A DNA stretch of 64,000 bases from the NCBI GenBank assembly GCA_020634795.1, contig JACKAZ010000001.1, positions 124,001-188,000 of the forward strand. The letters are read 5' to 3'. Shown piece by piece: positions 17,255 to 25,167 of this stretch; within the stretch, counting starts at the first letter, position 1; the number at the start of each line of letters is the position of its first letter. The position numbers and the translations under genes were made by a program. The notes beneath the pieces were generated by a model. The model ran no database searches. It saw only the letters and a program-made list of their open reading frames with translations, and was not told where the DNA came from. This DNA is from Ardenticatenales bacterium. GTDB taxonomy: Bacteria; Chloroflexota; Anaerolineae; Ardenticatenales; Ardenticatenaceae.

Positions 17255-19774
17255 ATGAAAGCAGTGATTATGGCGGGTGGTGAGGGGTCGCGTCTGCGTC
17301 CATTAACGATTTTGCGACCAAAGCCGATGATTCCCTTGGTCAACCGGCCCTTGCTAGAACATGTGCTGATGCTGTTGAAACGGCACGGCATCCTCGATGT
17401 CGTGATCACCCTCCAGTATTTGCCCGATCGCATCAAGGATTACTACGGCGATGGCGCCAGCCTCGGCATGAATATCCAATACACCGTCGAGGAAGTGCCA
17501 CTCGGCACGGCGGGCAGTGTGCGGTTGGCGCTGCCCTTTTTGGATGACGAACCGTTCTTGGTCTTGGCGGGTGATGCCCTGACCGACTTTAACCTCCAAG
17601 CGATCATCGCCGCCCACCACGCGAAAGAGGCATTGGTGACGATTGCGCTGGCCCACGTCAACGATCCCGGCGATTTTGGTGTGGTGGAAACGGCGGAAGA
17701 TGGCCGTATTCTCCGCTTTATTGAGAAGCCGAGTTGGTCGGAAGTCGTTAGCGATACGGTCAATACCGGCATCTACGTTGTGGAGCCATCCGTCATTGAG
17801 CGCGTGCCGGAAAATGAGCAATACGATTTCGCCCACGACCTTTTTCACGGCATGGCGGCGCGGAACGAAGCGATCTACGGTCATGTCGGCCATGGCTATT
17901 GGGCCGACGTGGGGCAGATTGCGGGCTACATGGAAACGACTGGGGATATCCTCCACCGGCGGGTCGATGTCGGCGAGTTGGGCACGAATATCGGGGGGGA
18001 GATCTATGTCGCGGGCGAGTACGATATCGCGGGCGACGCGCAGCTCTATGGGCCGATTTTCTTGGGCGATGGGGTGAAGATCAAGGGGGGTGTCGTCATT
18101 CATGGCCCCAGCGTGATCCGCGACAATGTGGTGGTTGACGCGGGAGCGCACATCACCCGTTCCATCGTCTGGCGCAACGGCTACATCGGTGAGCGCTGTC
18201 AACTGCGCGGCGCTATCCTCGGCGCCCAAACGACGCTCAAGGCGCGGGTGATCATCAATGATGGGGCCGTGGTGAGCGACAACGCCGTGGTCCGCGAAGA
18301 TGCCGTCGTCCAATCCGATGTGATGATCTGGCCCGACAAAGAGATCGAAGCGAACGCCACCATGACCTCCAACCTGATCTGGAGCAGCGTGGGCCGTCGC
18401 CGCCTCTTCGGGCCGTACGGCATCACCGGCATGGTCAACGTTGAACTGACCCCCGAATTTTGTGCGCGCGTCGGCCAAGCGTACGGCTCAATCTTGCCAA
18501 AAGGGTCGACCGTGATGGTCAACCGAGAGCCGCATAACACCCCCCGTGTGCTGAAACGGGCGCTGTTGAGCGGTTTGCCCGTGGTGGGCGTCAATGTCGA
18601 AGATTTGGCGACCCGCCCCATCCCGGTGGCCCGCTTCCACGTCCACTGTTCCGACGCAGCAGGCGGGGTTCACGTCAGATTGTCGCCTTACGACAACAAA
18701 GTGGTCGATATCAAGTTTTTCGATGAGCGGGGGCTGGATCTGGGAACCCGTGAGCAGCGCAGCATGGAGCGCCTTTTCTATCGGCAGGATTATCGCCGCG
18801 CCTACCTAGACGAGATGGGCAGCATCGGCTACATGTCGGATGTGGTGGAAAGCTACGACGATGCAGTGATGAAGGCGCTCGACAAATCGCTTTGGCCGAT
18901 GGGTGAACCGTACGATCTGGTCGTAATCGACTACGCCAACGCCTCGACCACCGTGGTCTTGCCGCCGCTGCTCGTTGCCTTGAAATGCGATGCGGTGGTG
19001 CTGAACGCCCTGCTCGACGAACGCCGTCTCTTCCGCTCGCGCGCCGATTGGGAGCGGGACATGGCGCGTCTGGCCGAGATCACCGATGCCCTGCCCTGCA
19101 ACTTCGGGGTGCGGCTGGACGTGGGGGGCGAGCGGCTTTACTTCGCCTCCGATTCGGGGGGCGTGATGTCAGATTGGGAGGCGCTGGTTGCGGTTGTCAC
19201 CCTGCTCTGCCAAGTGACGCCCGGTGCCGTGATCGGCGTGCCGATGCATGCGCCCAACCTGTTGGAGCGGAGGGTGGCCGACTGTGGCGGCACTCTGCGC
19301 CGGCTGAGTCTCAATCCCTCGGCGCAGATGGAAGCCGCCGCCACCGGCGACTACGATCTGATCGGCGACGGGAACGGTGGCTTCATCTTCCCCCGCTTCA
19401 GCCCCTTCTTCGACGGCATGTTCGCCCTGTTGCGGATCATGGAGCTGACAAAACTGGCGCAGCGTACCCTGTCGGATGTCTGGGACGCACGCACGCCCTA
19501 CGCCATGGTGGAAGGCACGATCACCTTCTCGTCACAACATCGCGCCCGCATGATTCGACGGTTACACGAGGAATTGACCGCGGACGGCATGAGCAAAGCG
19601 TGGGAAGGCATGGTGAAGGTGGAAGGCGAGCAACGGCTCTTAATTTGGCCTGACCCCGACAATTCGGGATTTCAACTCTATGCGCAAGCTACGACCCAGG
19701 CGGAGGCCGAGGCGCTACTGACGGACTATGATGCTAAAATCAGCCGCTTGGTTCGCGAAGGTTGTACGGAATGA
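17255..19774 (+). CDS. sugar-nucleotidyltransferase / left-handed helix / phosphohexomutase-like fusion
   Basis: 839 residues in three parts. Residues 1-235 are a nucleotidyltransferase (KAVIMAGGEGSRLRPLT, PKPMIPLVNRPLLEH, VLAGDALTDFNL), as in mannose-1-phosphate guanylyltransferase. Residues 250-370 are hexapeptide repeats forming a left-handed helix. Residues 375-839 resemble a phosphomannomutase. In the last part the TASHNP-type catalytic Ser loop reads HVRLSPYDNK, so mutase activity is doubtful. Such fusions occur in Cyanobacteria and Actinobacteria and are thought to make NDP-sugars for polysaccharides. The ATG at 17255 follows AGGGCGAG. The glycosyltransferase at 19783 begins 8 bases later. 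Confidence 0.85.
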   Translation: MKAVIMAGGEGSRLRPLTILRPKPMIPLVNRPLLEHVLMLLKRHGILDVVITLQYLPDRIKDYYGDGASLGMNIQYTVEEVPLGTAGSVRLALPFLDDEPFLVLAGDALTDFNLQAIIAAHHAKEALVTIALAHVNDPGDFGVVETAEDGRILRFIEKPSWSEVVSDTVNTGIYVVEPSVIERVPENEQYDFAHDLFHGMAARNEAIYGHVGHGYWADVGQIAGYMETTGDILHRRVDVGELGTNIGGEIYVAGEYDIAGDAQLYGPIFLGDGVKIKGGVVIHGPSVIRDNVVVDAGAHITRSIVWRNGYIGERCQLRGAILGAQTTLKARVIINDGAVVSDNAVVREDAVVQSDVMIWPDKEIEANATMTSNLIWSSVGRRRLFGPYGITGMVNVELTPEFCARVGQAYGSILPKGSTVMVNREPHNTPRVLKRALLSGLPVVGVNVEDLATRPIPVARFHVHCSDAAGGVHVRLSPYDNKVVDIKFFDERGLDLGTREQRSMERLFYRQDYRRAYLDEMGSIGYMSDVVESYDDAVMKALDKSLWPMGEPYDLVVIDYANASTTVVLPPLLVALKCDAVVLNALLDERRLFRSRADWERDMARLAEITDALPCNFGVRLDVGGERLYFASDSGGVMSDWEALVAVVTLLCQVTPGAVIGVPMHAPNLLERRVADCGGTLRRLSLNPSAQMEAAATGDYDLIGDGNGGFIFPRFSPFFDGMFALLRIMELTKLAQRTLSDVWDARTPYAMVEGTITFSSQHRARMIRRLHEELTADGMSKAWEGMVKVEGEQRLLIWPDPDNSGFQLYAQATTQAEAEALLTDYDAKISRLVREGCTE

Positions 19775-19782
19775 GATAGAGC

Positions 19783-21090
19783 ATGAAGATAGAGAATCCA
19801 AACGACTACACCCCGCAAAACACGATTTGGGCGATCATCGCCTTCGAAGGGCCGGACCGTTATTCGTTGGCCGGTGGTTTGGGCGTCCGCGTCAGTGAGC
19901 TGAGCGAATCGCTCGCCGCGTTGGGCTACGAGACCCACCTGATATTCGCGGGCGACCCGACGATGGCCGCCGCCTCCATCGACTTGGAGAACCGTCACCT
20001 TTGGCGGGTGGCGCAAGAGGTTTCGAAGCGTTACCCCAAGGGGGTTTACGAGGGGGAAGAGGAAAAGCTGATCTCCTTCGAGCAGGAAACGCCCAGTATC
20101 GTGCTGAACTTGGCACGTCGCGCACAGGAGCAGAACAAGCGACTGGTGCTGCTGGGTGAGGATTGGCAGACCGCTGCCACGATGATCGCGGTCCACGAAC
20201 GGCTCTACTGGCAAGGGCTGCTCGACAATGTAGTTCTGCTCTGGAACGCCAACAGCACCTTCGGCTTCAACCGCATCGATTGGCCGCGCCTCGATGAGCA
20301 TGTGACGATCACCGGCGTGAGCCGCTACATGAAGCAAAAGCTGCTTTCCCACGGCATCGAATCGCTCGTGATCCCGAACGGCATTCCTGACCGTCACCTG
20401 GAGCGGATCGATCGCGAAGCGGTCAAAGCGATGCGCGATCATACCGAAGGGCGCATCTTGCTGACCAAATTCGCCCGCTTCGACCCCGACAAAAATTGGC
20501 TGCCTGCCGTGCAGGCGGTGGCCCGTCTGAAAGCGATGGGCGAACGGCCCCTCTTTTTTGTGCGGGGCGGCATCGAGAGTTACGGCGTCGTCGTCATCAA
20601 CGAGATGAAGACGCTCGGCCTTCGGGTGGTCGATCTGACGATGAGCAGCCCCACGGCGGAGGAATTCTTCGCGGCGGTGGAAAAGCTCAAGGAGGAGGCC
20701 GATATCGTCCTGCTCCGTTTCTTCGTGCCGGAAGCGATCCAACGCATCCTTTATAGCGCCAGCGACGCGGTGCTGGCCAACAGCGTCCACGAACCGTTCG
20801 GCTTGGTCGGCTTGGAGGTGATGGCCGCACGGGGGGTGGCCTTCGTCGGCTCCACCGGCGAGGATTACGCGATGCACCTGCTCAATTCCGTCTCGCTCGA
20901 TACGACCGACCCCAACGAAATCGTGGCGAACCTGATCTATCTGCACCACAATCCAACGATGGTCCACGATCTGCGACGGCTGGGCCACATCACGGCCCGC
21001 CTCTACGTCTGGCCACGGGTCGTCAAGGATATCATCAACAAGCTCTCCTACGTCGAGATGACCGTGCCGCGCCAAGCTCCGCATCATTGA
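19783..21090 (+). CDS. GT4/GT5-like glycosyltransferase
   Basis: 435 residues with a GT-B fold. The N-terminal Rossmann half has RYSLAGGLGVRVSELSESLAALGYE, a glycogen-synthase-like glycine loop. The C-terminal half has ANSVHEPFGLVGLEVMAARG, the donor-binding EPFGLVGLE pattern of retaining glycosyltransferases. The product is probably a surface or storage polysaccharide; the acceptor is unknown. Operon partner of the nucleotidyltransferase fusion upstream (8-base gap), which fits a route from activated sugar to polymer. Confidence 0.85.
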   Translation: MKIENPNDYTPQNTIWAIIAFEGPDRYSLAGGLGVRVSELSESLAALGYETHLIFAGDPTMAAASIDLENRHLWRVAQEVSKRYPKGVYEGEEEKLISFEQETPSIVLNLARRAQEQNKRLVLLGEDWQTAATMIAVHERLYWQGLLDNVVLLWNANSTFGFNRIDWPRLDEHVTITGVSRYMKQKLLSHGIESLVIPNGIPDRHLERIDREAVKAMRDHTEGRILLTKFARFDPDKNWLPAVQAVARLKAMGERPLFFVRGGIESYGVVVINEMKTLGLRVVDLTMSSPTAEEFFAAVEKLKEEADIVLLRFFVPEAIQRILYSASDAVLANSVHEPFGLVGLEVMAARGVAFVGSTGEDYAMHLLNSVSLDTTDPNEIVANLIYLHHNPTMVHDLRRLGHITARLYVWPRVVKDIINKLSYVEMTVPRQAPHH

Positions 21091-21130
21091 GAGAAGGGGG
21101 CTGTCGAGGCAGTCGCCGTAGATTTCGCCC

Positions 21131-21158
21131 TTGACTTTCAACCCATTCGTTGTAAAAT
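21131..21158 (+). promoter_or_regulatory. sigma70-type promoter before the membrane-protein gene
   Basis: TTGACT (21131-21136), a 16-base spacer, and TAAAAT (21153-21158). The expected start near 21165 would place the hairpin at 21170-21194 at the very 5' end of the transcript. Confidence 0.6.
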
Positions 21159-21169
21159 GGCCCGCTGTC

Positions 21170-21194
21170 GCCCGCATTCGCGGGCACTTTTTTT
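21170..21194 (+). terminator. hairpin with T7 run between promoter and gene
   Basis: GCCCGC (21170-21175), loop ATTC, GCGGGC (21180-21185), then AC and seven T residues. It looks like an intrinsic terminator. It can end the operon 17255-21090, but it also lies immediately downstream of the promoter at 21131. Confidence 0.75.
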
Positions 21195-21221
21195 GTGCCG
21201 ACCGCATGGGGTTACCTGACA

Positions 21222-22241
21222 ATGATGCGCAAACGATTGATCATCGCCTTTGGCCTCGTGGTGAGTGCCTTCTTCCTCTGGCTCACCCTGCGGGACCAGG
21301 CGTGGGGTGAGGTGGCCGCCGCCTTCGGGCAGGCCGACTACCGCTGGCTGCTCCCCGCCGCCCTTCTGATCATGGTCGATTACCTCATCCGCGGCTGGCG
21401 CTGGCAGATCATCCTGCGCCCCATTTTATCCCGACCGCTGCCGCTCGGCAGTTCGTTCTCCATCCTTCTCCTCGGTTTTGCGGCCAACAACGTCCTTCCG
21501 GCACGGGCAGGGGAGCTGTGGCGGATGTGGGGGCTGTCGCAGCGGGCCGACGTGCGCAAGACGGTCGTGCTCAGCACGCTGGTGGTCGAGCGGCTCTTCG
21601 ACGGCTTGACCCTTCTCTTCCTGCTGGCGTTGAGCGGCCTGCTTTTTCCGCTGCAGGGGCAAGCGCAGATGGTGGAAACCGCCTTGGCTGCCCTTTTCGG
21701 GGTGGTCTTGCTCGGTCTGCTCGCTTTCCTCTTCTTCGAGGATCAGATGGTGCGGTTGGCGACGCTATTGATGTGGCCGTTCCCCCACGAGTTGCGGGAA
21801 CGGCTCTTGGGGTTGATCGACCGCTTCACCGACGGCCTCCACGCGCTGCGTCGCCCCCGAGCGTTGCTGGCCATCGTCTTCACCTCGCTTTTGGCGTGGG
21901 GGAGCCAAGCCCTCAGCTACGCTGCCATACTCCTTGCCTTTGGCCTGCGCCTCGACCCGTTGCATCTGCTTGGGGTGGCCACGCTCATGCTCGCCTTGAT
22001 CAACCTGCTAATCCTGATCCCCGCCGCGCCGGGCAACGTCGGCACCTACGAAGGGGGCGGGCGCTTGGCCCTCTCCATCGCGGGGATCGCGGCGCTGCGC
22101 GGCGAAACCGGCACCGCCATCATCCTTGTCAGCCACATGCTCCAATGGCTCCTCGTCACGGCGGGTGGACTGATTATCGCAGCACAACAGGGCATCTCGT
22201 TGGCCCGTGTCCCGTCGGAGCTTTCGTTGGCGGAGGAGTAG
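21222..22241 (+). CDS. lysylphosphatidylglycerol synthase TM-type (UPF0104) membrane protein
   Basis: 339 residues, mostly hydrophobic. Features of the UPF0104/AglD family are the N-terminal RLIIAFGLVVSAFFLWLTL, the segment RGWRWQIIL, GFAANNVLPARAGELWRMW (the most conserved stretch), and the C-terminal IPAAPGNVGTYEGG. Members are flippase-like or accessory proteins for lipid and glycolipid modification, and the partner is often a glycosyltransferase such as the one just upstream. Start at the ATG at 21222; a GTG nine codons earlier is less likely because it overlaps the hairpin T run. Confidence 0.82.
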   Translation: MMRKRLIIAFGLVVSAFFLWLTLRDQAWGEVAAAFGQADYRWLLPAALLIMVDYLIRGWRWQIILRPILSRPLPLGSSFSILLLGFAANNVLPARAGELWRMWGLSQRADVRKTVVLSTLVVERLFDGLTLLFLLALSGLLFPLQGQAQMVETALAALFGVVLLGLLAFLFFEDQMVRLATLLMWPFPHELRERLLGLIDRFTDGLHALRRPRALLAIVFTSLLAWGSQALSYAAILLAFGLRLDPLHLLGVATLMLALINLLILIPAAPGNVGTYEGGGRLALSIAGIAALRGETGTAIILVSHMLQWLLVTAGGLIIAAQQGISLARVPSELSLAEE

Positions 22242-22296
22242 CGAGGATGGAGTTTGATGAGTTTGGGGAGTTATAGGGTGCTGCAGTGACGGCAGA

Positions 22297-22363
22297 AGGT
22301 GCAAGGAGCAAGGTGCAAGGGGCGTGGTGCAAGGTGCATGGTGCATGGTGCATGGTGCATGGG
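22297..22363 (+). repeat. GGTGCAA/GGTGCAT heptamer tract
   Basis: AGGTGCAAGG...AAGGTGCAAGG is followed by four consecutive GGTGCAT units. Belongs to the same family as tracts at 15006, 32621, 40674, 53754, 55955 and 60985. Confidence 0.85.
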
Positions 22364-22398
22364 CAACTGGTTTTTCTTTAATGCTTCTTGTTCGTTCT

Positions 22399-22494
22399 GC
22401 TCTGCGTTACTTGCTCTGCGTTAATTGCTCTGCGTTACCTGCTCTGCGTTACTTGCTCTGCGTTACTTGCTCTGCGTTACTTGCTCTGCGTTAA
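22399..22494 (+). repeat. seven-copy 14-bp tandem repeat (GCTCTGCGTTACTT)
   Basis: Copies begin at 22399, 22413, 22427, 22441, 22455, 22469 and 22483, with one or two substitutions each. The 14-bp unit contains two 7-mers, CTGCGTT and ACTTGCT. The array runs into the 3' end of the citrate synthase gene on the other strand, whose stop codon (22477-22479) and last residues are encoded by the repeat. Confidence 0.9.
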
Positions 22495-23667
22495 CGGGGG
22501 CGGCCCGACATACTGAGCGCGCGGCCGAATCAACGTGCCGCGTTCGTATTCTTCCAGGGCATGGGCGAGCCAGCCTGCGGTACGACCGAGGGCGAAGAGC
22601 AGTAGCGGCGCGTTCTGCGGCAAGCCGAGCGCGTGAGTCAGTGCGACAAGGCCTACGTCAATATTCGGCAGCCCGTCGCAGAGCCGTTGGACCCCGTCGA
22701 TGATCTCCCGTTGGCGGGTGGCACATTGCTCATCGGCTAACGAGGCGGCGAGCGAGAGCAGCAGCCGCCCACGCGGGTCGCCGCTGGGGTAGAGCCGATG
22801 ATCGAAGCCGGGCGGCCGTTCGTTGCGACGCAGATAATCGCCGATCGCCGCCTCGGCCCCGACCTCCGTCGCCCGCCGCCAGAAAGTGGCCACCAGTTCG
22901 CTCTGGTTGCCGTGCCTAAAGCCGCTCAGCGCGGCCAGCCCGCCGATCACCACGTGATAGGGCGTTGCCCCCGCCGACGCGATGCAACGTGCCGTGAACG
23001 CCGAGACGTTCAGCTCGTGGTCGGCGCAGAGCACCAGCGCCGCCGACAGCGCGGCCACGGCGGCGGGCCGTTGCGGAGACCAAGCGCGTTGCAAGGCTTC
23101 AGCGATGCTGCTTTCCATCGCATGGCCGCTGGCCGTCTGCGTCATGCGCTGCAAAATCCGCGCGCCGCACTGCCGCACCTGCTCCGGGGCCAATCGGTAG
23201 GCCGCCAAGTCCCCCTCGGCGGCGCGGGTCAGCGCCCGTTGCATCCCTTCCAACGTCGCGGGTTCAGTGGCCGCTTGGCTCACCGTTCCACTCTGGTGGG
23301 GCCACGTGACCTCGCCCTGCCAAAGCAGCGCCACGACCGCCTCGAACGAGCGCTGCTGGGCCAGCGTCAGCGCGTCGTGGCCGCGATAGTAGAGCCGCCC
23401 GCTGTCGATCAGCGTAATCGCTGAGGGGAGCACTGGCATCCCGTAGCGCAGGCTCTGCTGGGCCGCGCTCTCCGGCTGGCGGCGACCCCGCTGGCGCTGC
23501 TGCAGACGCTCGACATCGGCGGCGTTGTAATGTTTGTGGCGCGTCGGCCCGTCCCGTTCCTCCGATCGAATCAGCCCCCGACTCACATAAGAATAGAGGG
23601 TGGCGCGGCTGATACCGAGTCGCGCCGCGGCCTCTCGCGCGCTCAAATAGCCCTTTTTCTCCGTCAT
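22477..23667 (-). CDS. citrate synthase family protein with N-terminal MerR/excisionase-type HTH
   Basis: 396 residues. Residues about 5-65 form a winged helix-turn-helix (YLSAREAAARLGISRATLYS, then YVSRGLI, RHKHYNAADVERL). Residues about 75-390 are a citrate synthase with recognisable catalytic positions: His in GFRHGNQSEL, His in PPGFDHRLYP, and Asp in LPNIDVGLVAL. It could be an enzyme, a regulator or both; HTH-citrate synthases exist in several phyla and are poorly characterised. It is transcribed away from a second citrate synthase (23883), and inverted repeats lie between them. The final residues LTQSK and the stop come from a tandem repeat. Confidence 0.88.
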   Translation of the reverse strand: MTEKKGYLSAREAAARLGISRATLYSYVSRGLIRSEERDGPTRHKHYNAADVERLQQRQRGRRQPESAAQQSLRYGMPVLPSAITLIDSGRLYYRGHDALTLAQQRSFEAVVALLWQGEVTWPHQSGTVSQAATEPATLEGMQRALTRAAEGDLAAYRLAPEQVRQCGARILQRMTQTASGHAMESSIAEALQRAWSPQRPAAVAALSAALVLCADHELNVSAFTARCIASAGATPYHVVIGGLAALSGFRHGNQSELVATFWRRATEVGAEAAIGDYLRRNERPPGFDHRLYPSGDPRGRLLLSLAASLADEQCATRQREIIDGVQRLCDGLPNIDVGLVALTHALGLPQNAPLLLFALGRTAGWLAHALEEYERGTLIRPRAQYVGPPPLTQSK

Positions 23668-23679
23668 CTCGTCCTCGCA

Positions 23680-23727
23680 TTGATTCTTGAATCAAGATTG
23701 ACATCAATGTTGATTATGCCGTATGAT
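23680..23727 (+). promoter_or_regulatory. divergent operator/promoter region between the citrate synthases
   Basis: On the plus strand TTGACA (23698-23703), an 18-base spacer, and TATGAT (23722-23727) form a strong promoter for the gene at 23883. An inverted repeat TTGATTC-TT-GAATCAA lies at 23680-23695, and a second one, ATCAA-TG-TTGAT (23703-23714), starts at the last base of the -35 box and otherwise lies in the spacer. A dyad in an extended spacer is where MerR-type activators bind, which fits the HTH of the divergent gene; this link is inferred. Confidence 0.65.
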
Positions 23728-23882
23728 GCTAGACGAATCGGCGGGGTTGGCAAACGGGCGCAAGGTGCATGGGGCATGGGCGGCTGCTGAGCTACTTGGC
23801 CAAAACAACGAGGTGGTCAGTTGAACCCGATTCGCGATTCGAGATGTTCGATAAGCAGAGAGAAAGATCAGGAGCGAAACGA

Positions 23883-25034
23883 ATGGACGCCAACGGTTAT
23901 CGGCCCGGCTTGGCCGGTGTGATCGCGACGGAGACACGACTGAGCCATGTGGATGGGGAGCGCGGTGAGTTGTTGCTTGCGGGCTTCCCGCTGGCGGAGA
24001 TCGCGGGCCGCGCCACCTTCACCGAAATGAGCTATTTGCTCTGGAACGATCGACTGCCGACCGATACGGAGCGGGCCGACTTTGAGGCGGCGTTGGCTGC
24101 GCATCGCGCCCTCCCTGCTGGCACGTTGGCGTTACTGCGCGAGGCCGCGCAGGCCGCCGTCCCCCCGATGGATGCCCTGCGCATGGCAGCGGCCAGCCTT
24201 GATTTGGCCCTTGTCCCCGACGCGGATGATGCCGCGCAAGCCACGGCGATTCTCGCGGCTCTGCCCACGATAGTTGCCAGCTACTGGCGGCTGCTGCAGG
24301 GCGAGGCGCCTATCGCTCCTAACGGCGCGCTGGGTCACGCGGCCAACTACCTCTATATGCTAAGTGGCGAACCGCCGAGCGACGGCCGTCGTCGCGCCTT
24401 TACCACCTACCTCAACACCATCATCGACCACGGCTTGAACGCATCGACCTTCACGGCGCGGGTCATTGTCTCGACCCGGTCGGACTTCGTTTCGGCCATC
24501 ACGGGGGCGTTGGGGGCACTGAAGGGGCCGTTGCATGGGGGCGCACCCGGCCCGGCATTGGAAATGGTCTGGGAGATTGGGCGCGCCGAGCGGGCGGAGA
24601 CGATCCTACGGGAGAAGTTGGCGCGGGGCGAACGGCTGATGGGCTTCGGCCATCGCGTCTACAAGGTGCGCGACCCGCGCGCCGACGTGCTGGCGGCGGC
24701 AGCGCAGCAGCTCTTCGCCGCCGATGGCGACCGTGCGCAGTATGAGTTGGCGCTGGCGGTCGAGGCGGTGGCGCTGCGGTTGTTAGCGGAGCAGAAGCCC
24801 GAACGGAAGCTGCAGACGAACGTCGAGTTTTATACGGCCCTACTTTTGCACGGTATCGAGCTACCTGTTCCGCTCTTCACCCCGACCTTTGCGCTGGGCC
24901 GGGCTGCAGGTTGGTTGGCCCATTGCCTTGAGCAGCGTCAGCAAGACAAGCTCATTCGCCCGTCGTCCCGTTACGTGGGGCAACGCAGAACCCTGCGCTT
25001 CGCTCAGGGCAGGCCCCCAACGCAGAACGGATAA
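23883..25034 (+). CDS. citrate synthase (or 2-methylcitrate synthase-like)
   Basis: 383 residues from MDANGYRPGLAGVIATETRL, the usual N-terminus of the short citrate synthases. Catalytic His residues are in GALKGPLHGGAPG and MGFGHRVYK. The third catalytic position lies in QTNVEFYTALLL, where Glu replaces the more common Asp, as in several Gram-positive-type relatives. The ATG at 23883 follows AGGAGCGAAACGA. It condenses oxaloacetate with acetyl-CoA, or propionyl-CoA if a methylcitrate synthase; sequence alone does not decide. The last 20 residues (about RTLRFAQGRPPTQNG) look repeat-derived and exceed the family end. Confidence 0.88.
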   Translation: MDANGYRPGLAGVIATETRLSHVDGERGELLLAGFPLAEIAGRATFTEMSYLLWNDRLPTDTERADFEAALAAHRALPAGTLALLREAAQAAVPPMDALRMAAASLDLALVPDADDAAQATAILAALPTIVASYWRLLQGEAPIAPNGALGHAANYLYMLSGEPPSDGRRRAFTTYLNTIIDHGLNASTFTARVIVSTRSDFVSAITGALGALKGPLHGGAPGPALEMVWEIGRAERAETILREKLARGERLMGFGHRVYKVRDPRADVLAAAAQQLFAADGDRAQYELALAVEAVALRLLAEQKPERKLQTNVEFYTALLLHGIELPVPLFTPTFALGRAAGWLAHCLEQRQQDKLIRPSSRYVGQRRTLRFAQGRPPTQNG

Positions 25035-25167
25035 TGGCGACTGGCGCATAGCGGATGGGGAGAGGTTGGGAATTGTTTCGCCGCGCTGCCATTGACGCGA
25101 CTCCGACGCTGCCACCTATGCGCTATGCGCCACGGTCCCGAACTCTCAACAGCTGAACGCCTCGAAC

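Noticed and set aside
17354..18478. 374-codon open frame opposite the nucleotidyltransferase fusion
   Set aside because: Antisense shadow with no recognisable motif.
19726..21222. 498-codon open frame opposite the glycosyltransferase
   Set aside because: Antisense shadow; its product has an unusual His/Asp/Arg-rich composition and no family.
22399..22494. possible CRISPR array
   Set aside because: Units are 14 bases and adjacent without spacers; it is a tandem repeat.
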